Shown here: one piece after another, positions 34,964-42,352 of the stretch
How positions within the stretch are numbered: position 1 is the first letter of the stretch
Layout: each line of letters begins with the position of its first letter
NCBI GenBank assembly: GCA_905213905.1
Contig: CAJMKD010000003.1
Span: forward strand, 62,001 to 126,000
Direction of reading: 5' to 3'
Origin: an uncultured Sutterella sp.
GTDB lineage: Bacteria; Pseudomonadota; Gammaproteobacteria; Burkholderiales; Burkholderiaceae_F
DNA length: 64,000 bases
The notes under the pieces: model-generated
The model's database searches: none
What the model was told of the DNA's origin: nothing
What the model saw: the letters and a program-made list of their open reading frames with translations, nothing else
Program-made: the position numbers and the translations under genes

Positions 34964-36472
34964 TCAGCGGTCTTTCTTTTCTTGGGCTGCCTGTTCGCGC
35001 AACTCCCGAAGCCGAGCGTCAATTTGACTCATGGCGTAAAAGTCTCCGTCGTTGGCTTTTTGAGCCAGAGAATATTGATAAACCGCTGCTTCCGTGCCGC
35101 CCATGAGGGCGTACATTTCGCCCGTGTGCATGTATTGCAGGCTCTTTTTGCCGAGAGCTTCGTACGAGCGCGCTAGGAGTGCGTGATAGTCAGGGTCCGT
35201 ATCGGCAAGTGCCGAGCCGTTGCGAAGAAAATTGATGAGCGCTTGATGACGGCCGAGCGCATAAAGAAGATCAACATAGTTTTCCGCCATCATTGATGAA
35301 AGCGGATAAGTGGAAACAGCTTTTTGGGCTTCTTCAAGCGCAGCCGTCTTTTCTGCATTGGTGCGGGCTGCGTCAAAGCGAGTGCGGATCAGGTTGCGAT
35401 CCAGAATGGCCGAGCGAATGCCGCATGCATTTGAGGCTTTTGCGGCGGCATAGGCGCCCGCATGATCGTTCAGTTCGCCTTTGGCAACGGATATGCCGTA
35501 CTGATAGATGCAGACGTCCTTGCCTTTGGCGCTTTTAAGGCGGCGTTCGAATTCTCCAAGCACTCGGCGCCATGCATCAATTTTGGTCTCTTGAAGCACT
35601 TGCGCGCGGACCTGGACAAGTCGGAAGTCGTCGCTGTCGCGATGCATGCGAGTGGGCATGTTCCGGGTCCTGTTTTCCATATCCGCAATTCGCTCGATGG
35701 TGAGCGGGTGCGTTGATAAATAGGCTGGCGCGGCTGATTGGTAAAAGCGGTTGCTGGACTGGAGCCGCTCGAAAAAGCCTTCCATTCCTTTGGGGTCGAA
35801 ACCAGCGGCTGCCAGCGTTTGCAGGCCGACGCGGTCGGCTTCGCGTTCCGCATCCTGCGAATAGTTGAGCTGCGACTGAATCATGGCTGCTTGAGAGCCC
35901 ATTGCAATGGCAGCCGCAGCTTGGCCGCCGGAGTTACCGCCGGCGCGTGCAGCCAGAATAGCAAGGATGATGGAGCCGAGCGTCAGCGCTAAGTTGCCGC
36001 GCTGGCTTTCGATCATGCGTGCGATATGGCGCTGTGCGACGTGGCCGATTTCATGCCCCATGACGCCGGCGAGCTCACTTTCGTTCTTGGCGGAAATGAT
36101 TGTGCCTGTATGAACGGCAATAAAGCCGCCCGGCAGCGCAAAAGCATTAAGGGTGCTGTCGCGGATCGGGAAAAAGAAGAAGTTGTAGGTGCTCGTTTTG
36201 GCTCTGCTGACGAGCGTGTAGCCCAGATGATTGAGATATTCGGTGATTTCCGGATCCGTCATGAATGTTGGATCGGAACGGACGGAATTCATGAGCTGCG
36301 CGCCAAGCCTGTATTCTTCAAGCGGGCTCAGTTCGGAGTCAGCGCTCGAGCCGAGATTCGGTAGATTAAGGTCGAGCACCGTCGGACCAGCGGCGGCATA
36401 CAGCGATGAGGTGGGCGTGATTGCCACGAAGGCAGCTGCAATGGCACAGAGTCGTGCGATGAATTTGGACAT
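34964..36472 (-). CDS. bepA: Periplasmic M48 metalloprotease/chaperone BepA
   Basis: A periplasmic quality-control protease that matures or degrades stalled LptD and other Bam clients. Signal peptide about 1-26; M48 domain with zinc motif HEIGH (140-144) and third ligand E211 in AEREADRVG; a hydrophobic hairpin-like stretch around 162-195; the C-terminal half is TPR repeats (about 300-490). Length 502, near E. coli BepA (487). The frame extends to 36562; the ATG giving MSKFIARLCA provides the export signal. Its client LptD is also encoded in this window. Confidence 0.92.
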   Translation of the reverse strand: MSKFIARLCAIAAAFVAITPTSSLYAAAGPTVLDLNLPNLGSSADSELSPLEEYRLGAQLMNSVRSDPTFMTDPEITEYLNHLGYTLVSRAKTSTYNFFFFPIRDSTLNAFALPGGFIAVHTGTIISAKNESELAGVMGHEIGHVAQRHIARMIESQRGNLALTLGSIILAILAARAGGNSGGQAAAAIAMGSQAAMIQSQLNYSQDAEREADRVGLQTLAAAGFDPKGMEGFFERLQSSNRFYQSAAPAYLSTHPLTIERIADMENRTRNMPTRMHRDSDDFRLVQVRAQVLQETKIDAWRRVLGEFERRLKSAKGKDVCIYQYGISVAKGELNDHAGAYAAAKASNACGIRSAILDRNLIRTRFDAARTNAEKTAALEEAQKAVSTYPLSSMMAENYVDLLYALGRHQALINFLRNGSALADTDPDYHALLARSYEALGKKSLQYMHTGEMYALMGGTEAAVYQYSLAQKANDGDFYAMSQIDARLRELREQAAQEKKDR

Positions 36473-36713
36473 GCGAATTGCGGCATGCGTCGCACGGGCA
36501 GTATGCGCGGGCGACGCAATGCTGTATCGTTCGAATTTGCCGTCGGATTGGGGCAGCGACATGCGCGGCTGCGCGACGCACCGCTTCGGCGGATCAAAAA
36601 AATATAGAAACGATCCTTGGGGAGGCTCCTCTTAGCAAGAGGTGTTTCCCGGAACATTATGTCGGTTTTTCCGCACGCTATTCATGGTGCGGCGCTCATT
36701 AAGGTAACGAAAA

Positions 36714-37190
36714 ATGGGAGAGCTTACGCATTTCAATCAGGAAGGGGAGGCGCACATGGTCGATGTGGGTGCGAAAGCGCAGACGCATCGCATCGCACGG
36801 GCGACAGGCGTCATCCGGATGGCTCCCGCCACTTTTGCGCTTGTCAAGAGCGGCACGGCTAAAAAAGGCGATGTGATCGGCGTGGCGCGCATAGCCGCGA
36901 TCATGGCAAGCAAGCGCACGTCGGAGCTGGTGCCATTGTGCCATCCGATTGCACTTACACACGTGGACGTATCGTTCGATCTTGATGAAGCGCGCAGCGA
37001 AATCCGCTGCACCGCTGCGTGCGAATGCTGCGGTCAGACGGGTGTTGAAATGGAGGCGCTTACAGCCGTTCAGGTTGGGCTTCTTACGATCTACGACATG
37101 TGCAAGGCGGTCGATCGCGGGATGGTGATGGAGGGCATCTGCCTGCTTGAAAAGGCTGGCGGAAAATCCGGACACTGGCTTCGCAATTAA
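36714..37190 (+). CDS. moaC: Cyclic pyranopterin monophosphate synthase MoaC
   Basis: Second step of molybdenum-cofactor synthesis, converting the MoaA product to cPMP. The 158 residues show the family blocks VDVGAKAQTHRIARATG, LVPLCHPIALTHVDV, VEMEALTAVQVGLLTIYDMCKAVD and the C-terminal KxGGKSGHW with catalytic lysines. It is a single gene, divergent from bepA; the 240-bp gap between them holds both promoters, which I cannot place. It implies that molybdoenzymes are made. Confidence 0.96.
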   Translation: MGELTHFNQEGEAHMVDVGAKAQTHRIARATGVIRMAPATFALVKSGTAKKGDVIGVARIAAIMASKRTSELVPLCHPIALTHVDVSFDLDEARSEIRCTAACECCGQTGVEMEALTAVQVGLLTIYDMCKAVDRGMVMEGICLLEKAGGKSGHWLRN

Positions 37191-37209
37191 GCCGAGTTTG
37201 CCGAATGTA

Positions 37210-37244
37210 ACAAAAAAAAGCCGTCTGGAAGCGTCCGGACGGCT
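37210..37244 (-). terminator. Terminator of the LuxR-type regulator gene
   Basis: AGCCGTCTGGA (37219-37229) pairs with TCCGGACGGCT (37234-37244). On the minus strand the stem is followed by a run of eight T. The plus strand lacks a T-tract, so moaC may read through or end elsewhere. Confidence 0.82.
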
Positions 37245-37270
37245 AGCCTCATTGCGATTCAGCTGCGAGT

Positions 37271-37999
37271 TTACGAAAGCATGTGCTGATCGGGGAGGAT
37301 TCCCATGCAGGCGGCTTCGTACACGGCTTCGCCTCGGGAATGAACCTGAAGCTTGCGATAGATCTTTTTAATGTGAGCGGTAACGGTATGCGGTGAAATG
37401 GACAGGATGTCGCCGATGTCGGCGAAAGAAATGCCCTTGGCGAGGAGCGCGAGAATTTCTGCTTCGCGCTGAGAGAGAGGCGCAATTTCAGTGCTGTCTT
37501 TCTTTTTGGCTCGAAGCGTTGGGCTGCTTGAGCGCGACTGGAGCGCCTTCAGGACGCTGCGGGTTACCGTAGGCGAAACAGGCGAGCCGCCTCCTCGCAT
37601 GAGCCTCAGACTTGTCAGGATGTCTTCCTGATCGCCCTTGAGCAGATAACCCATGGCGCCCGCCAATACGGCGCGTATAACGGCGTTATCCTGCGTGTTC
37701 GTCGTGTAGACCAGGATGTCGAGCTTGTCGTTGTATTGACGAGCTTTCGCAAAGATTCCGGTAACGTCTTCGCCGTTGAGCGTGATGTCTGTAATGAGGG
37801 CATCAACGTGAAGAAAGCCCGAGAGCGCTTCTTCCATTCGGGCCTTTTCGGTTGCCAAGCCAATTACGCGGAAGTCCGAAGCAGTTCGGATGCGCTCGGC
37901 AAGTCGCTCGGCTTCCGCTCTAGTCTCTGCGGCAATGAACACATTCTGCGGTTCGCGTCGTTGGGCATTGTTGGCGAAGGCATTGTTCATTGTGCTCAT
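37271..37999 (-). CDS. Orphan NarL/LuxR-type response regulator
   Basis: A 242-residue regulator with a receiver-like domain (about 18-140) and a LuxR-type helix-turn-helix (about 173-237: LSQREAEILALLAKGISFADIGDILSISPHTVTAHIKKIYRKLQV). The receiver keeps the phosphoacceptor position D71 (ALITDITL) and the lysine K121 (GYLLKGD), but the N-terminal acidic pair after strand 1 reads FIAAETRAE rather than the usual DD/DE, so metal binding may be weak. No histidine kinase is adjacent. The ATG at 37999 has AAGGA at good spacing; the frame begins at 38041. Targets are unknown. Confidence 0.87.
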   Translation of the reverse strand: MSTMNNAFANNAQRREPQNVFIAAETRAEAERLAERIRTASDFRVIGLATEKARMEEALSGFLHVDALITDITLNGEDVTGIFAKARQYNDKLDILVYTTNTQDNAVIRAVLAGAMGYLLKGDQEDILTSLRLMRGGGSPVSPTVTRSVLKALQSRSSSPTLRAKKKDSTEIAPLSQREAEILALLAKGISFADIGDILSISPHTVTAHIKKIYRKLQVHSRGEAVYEAACMGILPDQHMLS

Positions 38000-38218
38000 T
38001 TGTGCATTCCTTATGCTGGCATTCTTCTTTTGGCTGCCCAATCAGATCGGCAGCGTCGGATGATTTGTCGATCTTACCACGTCCCATTTTTTTGTATCGC
38101 GCATTTGCGCGATAGAAGCGGCATTTGAGCGTGTCGCTGCGGGCATCGAAGGCATTTGAGGCTGCTGCAGGCAGCGATAGCATTCGGCAAGCAGTTCTCT
38201 GGCATTGAGAGAGGGGCA

Positions 38219-38255
38219 TAAAAAATACCCGCACGGCTACATCAACCGGACGGGT
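38219..38255 (-). terminator. Candidate terminator of the tandem Usp gene
   Basis: ACCCG..CGG / CCG..CGGGT arms (38227-38236, 38246-38255) are followed by ATTTTTT on the minus strand. A separate perfect repeat GCCGGCGC/GCGCCGGC (38266-38273, 38284-38291) lies closer to the gene. Confidence 0.65.
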
Positions 38256-38303
38256 GTCTGCGTGTGCCGGCGCATCTGAAGACGCGCCGGCTTCCGCGCA
38301 TGC

Positions 38304-39203
38304 TTAGGCCTGACGAATGATGAGCAGCGGGACGTCGCCCGTAGCTGCAATGCGGGTCGCGGTAGATCCCATGATGGCTGCCTTGAAGCGGCCATAACCG
38401 TGCGAACCCATCACCACAATGTCGAGCTTCTTCTTCTTGGCGAAAGCGGCAATTTCATCGCCGGGGTTGCCGACGAGGCAGACTTCTTTCGTTTTGACAG
38501 CCGCTTTGGAGAAGAACGGGCGCAACGGCTCAACCGCTTCATTAAACTCATCCTTCTGCAGCTCCAGCACTTCCTCTTCAGAGAGAGCGGGCAGCGCCAT
38601 GCCTGCCATGTCAGGCATAACAGCGCCGGCGTAGTCGCTGACGACGTTGATGAGGTAGAAAGAGGCGCCGGTGCCGAAGAAGGAAATGTGCTTCAGAGCG
38701 TAGCGAACGGCAGCGCGGCCGTATTTCGAGCCGTCGACGGCGACGCCGACGCGAAGCGCATCCGATGCGGGCGGAAGCTTGCCGCGAACGACGAGCACGG
38801 GGCACTTCGACTGCGCCAGAACGCCGTTCGATACAGAACCGAAGAAAAGGCCCTTGAGAGCGCTTTGTCCGCGCGAGCCCATGATGATTAGGTCAGCACC
38901 GACTTTCTCTGCTGTTTTCGAGATGCTTTCTGCCGCTTCGCCTACGACGAAGGATTCGGTGGGGTGGAAGCCTGCTTTTTCGAGAATCTTGCGGGCAGGC
39001 TCAAAAACTTTGGCTGCTTCGTCTTCATAGTATCGAGTCAGTGCATCCTGCCCAACGAGACGGCAGGCGCGCGCAGGAAGCGGCTGCTGGATATTGAGCA
39101 GTTCAATGCTCGGGTTGCTGCCGAGAAGCGTTTGACGCGTTGCGATGAAGGAAACGGCGTTGAGAGAGTTGGTGCTGCCGTCGATCGGTACGAGAATTCG
39201 CAT
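38304..39203 (-). CDS. Tandem universal stress protein (two UspA domains)
   Basis: A 299-residue protein with two Usp domains (about 1-140 and 150-299). Each ends in the ATP-binding GxxG-x9-GS/T pattern: GSRGQSALKGLFFGSVSNG and GSHGYGRFKAAIMGSTATR, followed by CPVLVVRG and VPLLIIRQA. This suggests ATP-binding UspA/E-type subunits; the role in stress survival is known only generally. AAGGAGG directly precedes the ATG. A single-domain Usp is encoded 1.3 kb away on the other strand. Confidence 0.94.
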   Translation of the reverse strand: MRILVPIDGSTNSLNAVSFIATRQTLLGSNPSIELLNIQQPLPARACRLVGQDALTRYYEDEAAKVFEPARKILEKAGFHPTESFVVGEAAESISKTAEKVGADLIIMGSRGQSALKGLFFGSVSNGVLAQSKCPVLVVRGKLPPASDALRVGVAVDGSKYGRAAVRYALKHISFFGTGASFYLINVVSDYAGAVMPDMAGMALPALSEEEVLELQKDEFNEAVEPLRPFFSKAAVKTKEVCLVGNPGDEIAAFAKKKKLDIVVMGSHGYGRFKAAIMGSTATRIAATGDVPLLIIRQA

Positions 39204-39552
39204 AAAGCCTCCTTGGTTTTGGAACGCTTAGGTGCTGCGAAATGCGTTTCTTTTTTTTTTCTTAAAGGAACGTCAGGTCGAATAAAAGTCGGGCATGAAA
39301 AACTACGCCCAGGATCGCAGCCTTGGTCGAAAACGTCCTGTTAAGCTAACTTTAACACCTGAATTTTTTGATATTTAAGCTTTTGAAGGTCTAGAAAGAA
39401 AAAAAGAAAAAATTCATTGTCGAAAGGCAAAGCATTCAAAAGCTTGAAATCAATTTTCAAAAAATCAGTTGCTCCCAGGTTAAAAACATGAAGAGATATT
39501 TTTGTAAACAATCCTTGGCAGGTTGAAAACTGAAGAATAGGAAAACTGAAAA
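39204..39552. other. AT-rich intergenic region without genes
   Basis: 349 bp between divergent usp and tcdA. From about 39340 it is clearly AT-rich against GC-rich neighbours and holds a 10-T homopolymer nearer usp (about 39250-39260) and an 11-nt inverted repeat (separate entry). The open frame on the minus strand (39341-39637) reads through low-complexity Phe/Leu and overlaps tcdA, so I do not accept it. Likely content: the two divergent promoters and possibly an untranslated RNA. Confidence 0.6.
39377..39445. repeat. Inverted repeat in the usp/tcdA region
   Basis: AAGCTTTTGAA (39377-39387) and its exact complement TTCAAAAGCTT (39435-39445) are separated by 47 bp of A-rich sequence. Confidence 0.55.
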
Positions 39553-40338
39553 ATGAGCAGAACAACAGATCCGCGGCGTTTGGGCGGTGTCGCGAGACTC
39601 TATGGAGAAGAAGGCGCAAGACGGCTGGCGGCCGCACATGTGGTCGTTGTTGGTCTGGGCGGCGTCGGGAGCTGGGCGGCGGAAGCTCTAGCGAGAACAG
39701 GCATCGGCCGATTGACGCTTATTGACGGCGACAAGAGTGCGCTATCCAATACGAATCGGCAGCTTCACGCTCTCGAAGGCGCTTACGGGCAATACAAAGC
39801 TGCGCTGCTTGAGGCGCGCTTTAAGGCGATTAATCCAGCGATTGAGATTGCTGCAGTCACATCTTTTGTGACTGAGGCCAATGTCCGCTCGATACTGCCC
39901 CGCGATGCTGACTGGGTGCTCGACTGCATTGACGATCTCCGAGGAAAAACAGCATTGGTTGGCACGGCCGTTCGTCTTGGCTTTAAGGTTGCGGTGTCGG
40001 GCGGCGCCGGCGGCAAGCGAAACCCGGAAGCGCTTTACATCGAAGATTTGGCGCGCGTCAAAGGTGATCCGCTCACCGCTAAGCTTCGTGCCAATCTGCG
40101 GCGCGAATATGGATTCCCTGCTGGCAGCGCCGACGGCAAATCGAGAAAATTCGGCATTCCTGCTGTGGCGAGTGCTGAAGCCGTTCGGCAGCCAGATGCT
40201 GAGAATTTGCTCGCCGTGGGAGCGGCTTCGGGCGAACGAATCGGGTTCGGCTCTGGGATTGTCGTTACAGGCTCAGCAGGGCTCCTTCTCGCATCGATCG
40301 TAATCAACGACATCGTATCGGGTACGCGGCCCAGCTGA
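39553..40338 (+). CDS. tcdA: tRNA threonylcarbamoyladenosine dehydratase TcdA (CsdL)
   Basis: An E1-like ATP-dependent enzyme that cyclises t6A37 to ct6A in ANN-decoding tRNAs. The N-terminal nucleotide site GLGGVGSWAAEAL is at 34-46, followed by LIDGDKSALSNTNRQLHAL, DCIDDLRGK and VSGGAGGKRNP, all typical of TcdA rather than MoeB/ThiF (no CxxC zinc knuckles). Length 261. It is monocistronic or weakly linked to the following usp gene (150 bp away). tRNA-Lys in this window is a potential substrate. Confidence 0.94.
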   Translation: MSRTTDPRRLGGVARLYGEEGARRLAAAHVVVVGLGGVGSWAAEALARTGIGRLTLIDGDKSALSNTNRQLHALEGAYGQYKAALLEARFKAINPAIEIAAVTSFVTEANVRSILPRDADWVLDCIDDLRGKTALVGTAVRLGFKVAVSGGAGGKRNPEALYIEDLARVKGDPLTAKLRANLRREYGFPAGSADGKSRKFGIPAVASAEAVRQPDAENLLAVGAASGERIGFGSGIVVTGSAGLLLASIVINDIVSGTRPS

Positions 40339-40489
40339 AGCATCTCGTCACGGATCGGCTTTTCTTGATGCAATCCGCCGCGACGAAGGCCTTGAGTGCG
40401 TCCTACAATGAACATACCGAACAAGTTGGGCGCACTTCAGGGGCGTGCCCGATGCGTCGATGCAACCACAATAAAAGGACAGGCAACTT

Positions 40490-40924
40490 ATGTACAAGCG
40501 CATCCTCGTGCCGACGGATGGGTCGGAACGCTCGATCAAAGCTGTGGAAGGGGCGGCAAAGTTTGCAAAGCCTCTCGGCGCAGCACTGATCGTCATGACC
40601 GTCGTCGAGCCGTATTCCTACACGAACCTTGCCGAGTATCGGCCGGAATCGATTGAACAGTACGATGAACGCGTGACGGAAGAGGCGCTTGCGCGCCTGG
40701 AAGAGGCCAAGAAGCTCTGCGAATCGCTCGGCGTCGAAGCCAAAACCGTGATGACGAAAAGCTTCTCGCCCGCTGAAGCAGTGATTGAGCAGGCCGAAAA
40801 GAACGACTGCGACATCATCTTCATGGCGAGTCACGGCCGCAAGGGCATCGCGGCAGTGCTTCTCGGATCGGAAACGCAGAAAGTGCTGACGCACTCGCAA
40901 ATCCCCGTCATGGTTTTCCGTTGA
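40490..40924 (+). CDS. Universal stress protein, single domain
   Basis: A 144-residue UspA-type protein: YKRILVPTDGSERSIKAVEGA at the N-terminus and the GxxG-x9-GSxT ATP loop (SHGRKGIAAVLLGSETQKVL) ending in IPVMVFR, which suggests ATP binding. A ribosome site AAAAGGACAGG lies upstream. A short hairpin GCCGC/GCGGC (40981-40996) after the gene may end its transcript. Confidence 0.93.
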   Translation: MYKRILVPTDGSERSIKAVEGAAKFAKPLGAALIVMTVVEPYSYTNLAEYRPESIEQYDERVTEEALARLEEAKKLCESLGVEAKTVMTKSFSPAEAVIEQAEKNDCDIIFMASHGRKGIAAVLLGSETQKVLTHSQIPVMVFR

Positions 40925-40999
40925 GCCGAACGGATCTTCTTGTCACCTATAAGGATCGAACGCGCACAAGACTTGCTTGAGCCGCAGGAGAGCGGCCTT

Positions 41000-41008
41000 T
41001 GCTAATAT
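41000..41008 (+). promoter_or_regulatory. Extended -10 element for the conserved hypothetical gene
   Basis: TGC-TAATAT gives an extended -10 (TGn) about 43 bp before the ATG. The best -35-like TTGAGC upstream is 20 bp from it, consistent with an extended -10 promoter. Confidence 0.42.
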
Positions 41009-41050
41009 CTGCGCTTCGAATTCAAGGCATTCTTTCGAGGAGCTATCGAC

Positions 41051-41452
41051 ATGGCAGAAGAAGCCAAGAGCCCCATCGACGATCTCGATACGTCGCTGGA
41101 CCTCGCAAATCTCTATACCGAAGCCACGCTGACGGATCGTCGTACCGGCGTGATCCGCATTCTTACGCCGGTTGGCGTTGATGGGGAACGGGACGTTGCG
41201 CGTCCAGTGCTTTACCGTGGCGAGACCCAAATCATGACGCAGATGGGGCCTTTGCCTGTGCAATTTGACATTCCTGCGAAGAATACGCAGGAAGCTGTTG
41301 AGAAGTTTTCCGACGCTGCCAAGCAGGGCATCAAGGATATGCTTGCCAAGATCCGGGAAATGCGTCGTGAGGCTGCCAGCCAAATTGTTACGCCGGATAT
41401 GCCGGGCTTTCAGGCCCCGCCGCCTGCCGGTTCCGGACTTGTGATGCCGTAA
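41051..41452 (+). CDS. Conserved hypothetical protein
   Basis: 133 residues, cytoplasmic, no signal peptide or membrane segment. The middle reads as a compact alpha/beta domain: ANLYTEATLTDRRTGVIRILTPV, RPVLYRGETQIMTQMGPLPVQFDIPA, then a long amphipathic helix (NTQEAVEKFSDAAKQGIKDMLAKIREMRREAASQIV) and a Pro-rich tail. I recall small betaproteobacterial proteins of this appearance but no function. It has a clear ribosome site (GAGGAG), its own promoter-like element and a strong terminator, so it looks like an independently controlled gene. Confidence 0.85.
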   Translation: MAEEAKSPIDDLDTSLDLANLYTEATLTDRRTGVIRILTPVGVDGERDVARPVLYRGETQIMTQMGPLPVQFDIPAKNTQEAVEKFSDAAKQGIKDMLAKIREMRREAASQIVTPDMPGFQAPPPAGSGLVMP

Positions 41453-41480
41453 TAGGCGACGCGACCGAACGCGTTCATCC

Positions 41481-41526
41481 GAAAGGCCTTGCCGTTCGCG
41501 TGCGAGGCCTTTCTTTCAGTTTTTTC
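41481..41526 (+). terminator. Terminator after the conserved hypothetical gene
   Basis: Perfect arms GAAAGGCCT (41481-41489) and AGGCCTTTC (41505-41513) are followed by TTTCAGTTTTTT. It ends only 8 bp before the ATG of the next gene. Confidence 0.83.
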
Positions 41527-41533
41527 TTCCAGC

Positions 41534-42205
41534 ATGCATCGAGAGACGGTCAGAATCTTTACGCGCGAAGAAATGAACCGCGCGCCGCAGAAGCTTCTCA
41601 GAAACGGCCGCATTGCCAATGCGGTCGTTACCAAAGTCGACGTTAAGGGCCGGGCTTGGACCGTCAAGGATTTCTCCGCAAGGCCTTGGTACGTCCGATG
41701 GTTTATCGCGCCGTTTCTGCTTTCCCGGGAACTTGCCTTTTTAAATCGGCTCGAAGGAATTGACGGCATCGCCGAAGCCGCATTCCGCATTGATCGTCAT
41801 GCGATTGCCGTGAGCTATATGCCGGGGGAGTCGATCGGCAGAGAAGTTCGTGATCGCATAACGCCCGAATTTCTTGAGGCGCTCGAAGCGCTCGTGCATG
41901 CCATGCATGAACGCGGCGTCGTTCATCTTGACCTGCGCGGCCTAGGCAACGTCATGATTCGGCCGGACAACAAGCCGGGCATCATTGATTTTCAATCTTC
42001 GCTTTTTACCGACAATCTGCCTCGCTCGATTCGGAAAATACTCGAAGACTTCGACGTTTCCGGGGTGCTTAAAAAATGGGCGAAGTATCAGCCCGAGCGC
42101 ATGGGTGATGCACGCCGTGCTGAACTCGAGCGCATCAATAAGATCCGTCGCTTCTGGATTTTCAAAGGCTACTTCGGTCTCAGGAAGCATAAGCACCGCA
42201 AGTAG
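41534..42205 (+). CDS. Small kinase-like protein (Kdo kinase/RIO-like fold)
   Basis: A 223-residue protein with the minimal features of a eukaryotic-like or LPS-core kinase. The catalytic loop is HERGVVHLDLRGLGNVMI (HxD...N pattern) and the metal site is IIDFQSSLF, with DFQ in place of DFG. N-terminal KVDVKGRAWTVKDFSARPWY could supply the ATP-binding lysine (VKDF). It ends in a basic tail (RKHKHRK). Substrate unknown; LPS-core or protein phosphorylation are both possible. The ATG at 41534 sits right after a strong terminator, so the source of its transcript is unclear; a TTG at 41489 would begin inside the terminator stem. Confidence 0.8.
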   Translation: MHRETVRIFTREEMNRAPQKLLRNGRIANAVVTKVDVKGRAWTVKDFSARPWYVRWFIAPFLLSRELAFLNRLEGIDGIAEAAFRIDRHAIAVSYMPGESIGREVRDRITPEFLEALEALVHAMHERGVVHLDLRGLGNVMIRPDNKPGIIDFQSSLFTDNLPRSIRKILEDFDVSGVLKKWAKYQPERMGDARRAELERINKIRRFWIFKGYFGLRKHKHRK

Positions 42206-42275
42206 CTGCGGAAAAGATGAAAATTCTTTAAAAAACAAAGAAGTTTCGGCAAACGCCCAGGAAGTGGGTTAAGAT

Positions 42276-42309
42276 GCGCGCTCAAACTTAAAGGGCGCGC
42301 TTTTGTTTG
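42276..42309 (+). terminator. Terminator upstream of ettA
   Basis: GCGCGC (42276-42281) and GCGCGC (42295-42300), extended by weaker pairs, are followed by TTTTGTTTG. Confidence 0.75.
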
Positions 42310-42352
42310 TTGCATCAGGCACGCTCCGACTTCCGAACTTTGCATTAGGAAC

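Noticed and set aside
39341..39637. A minus-strand ORF in the AT-rich gap before tcdA
   Set aside because: Phe/Leu-rich low complexity, overlaps the tcdA start in antisense, no ribosome site.
38304..40924. tcdA flanked by two usp genes as a stress island
   Set aside because: The genes have separate orientation and control elements, and all are common chromosomal genes; no further sign of a joint system.
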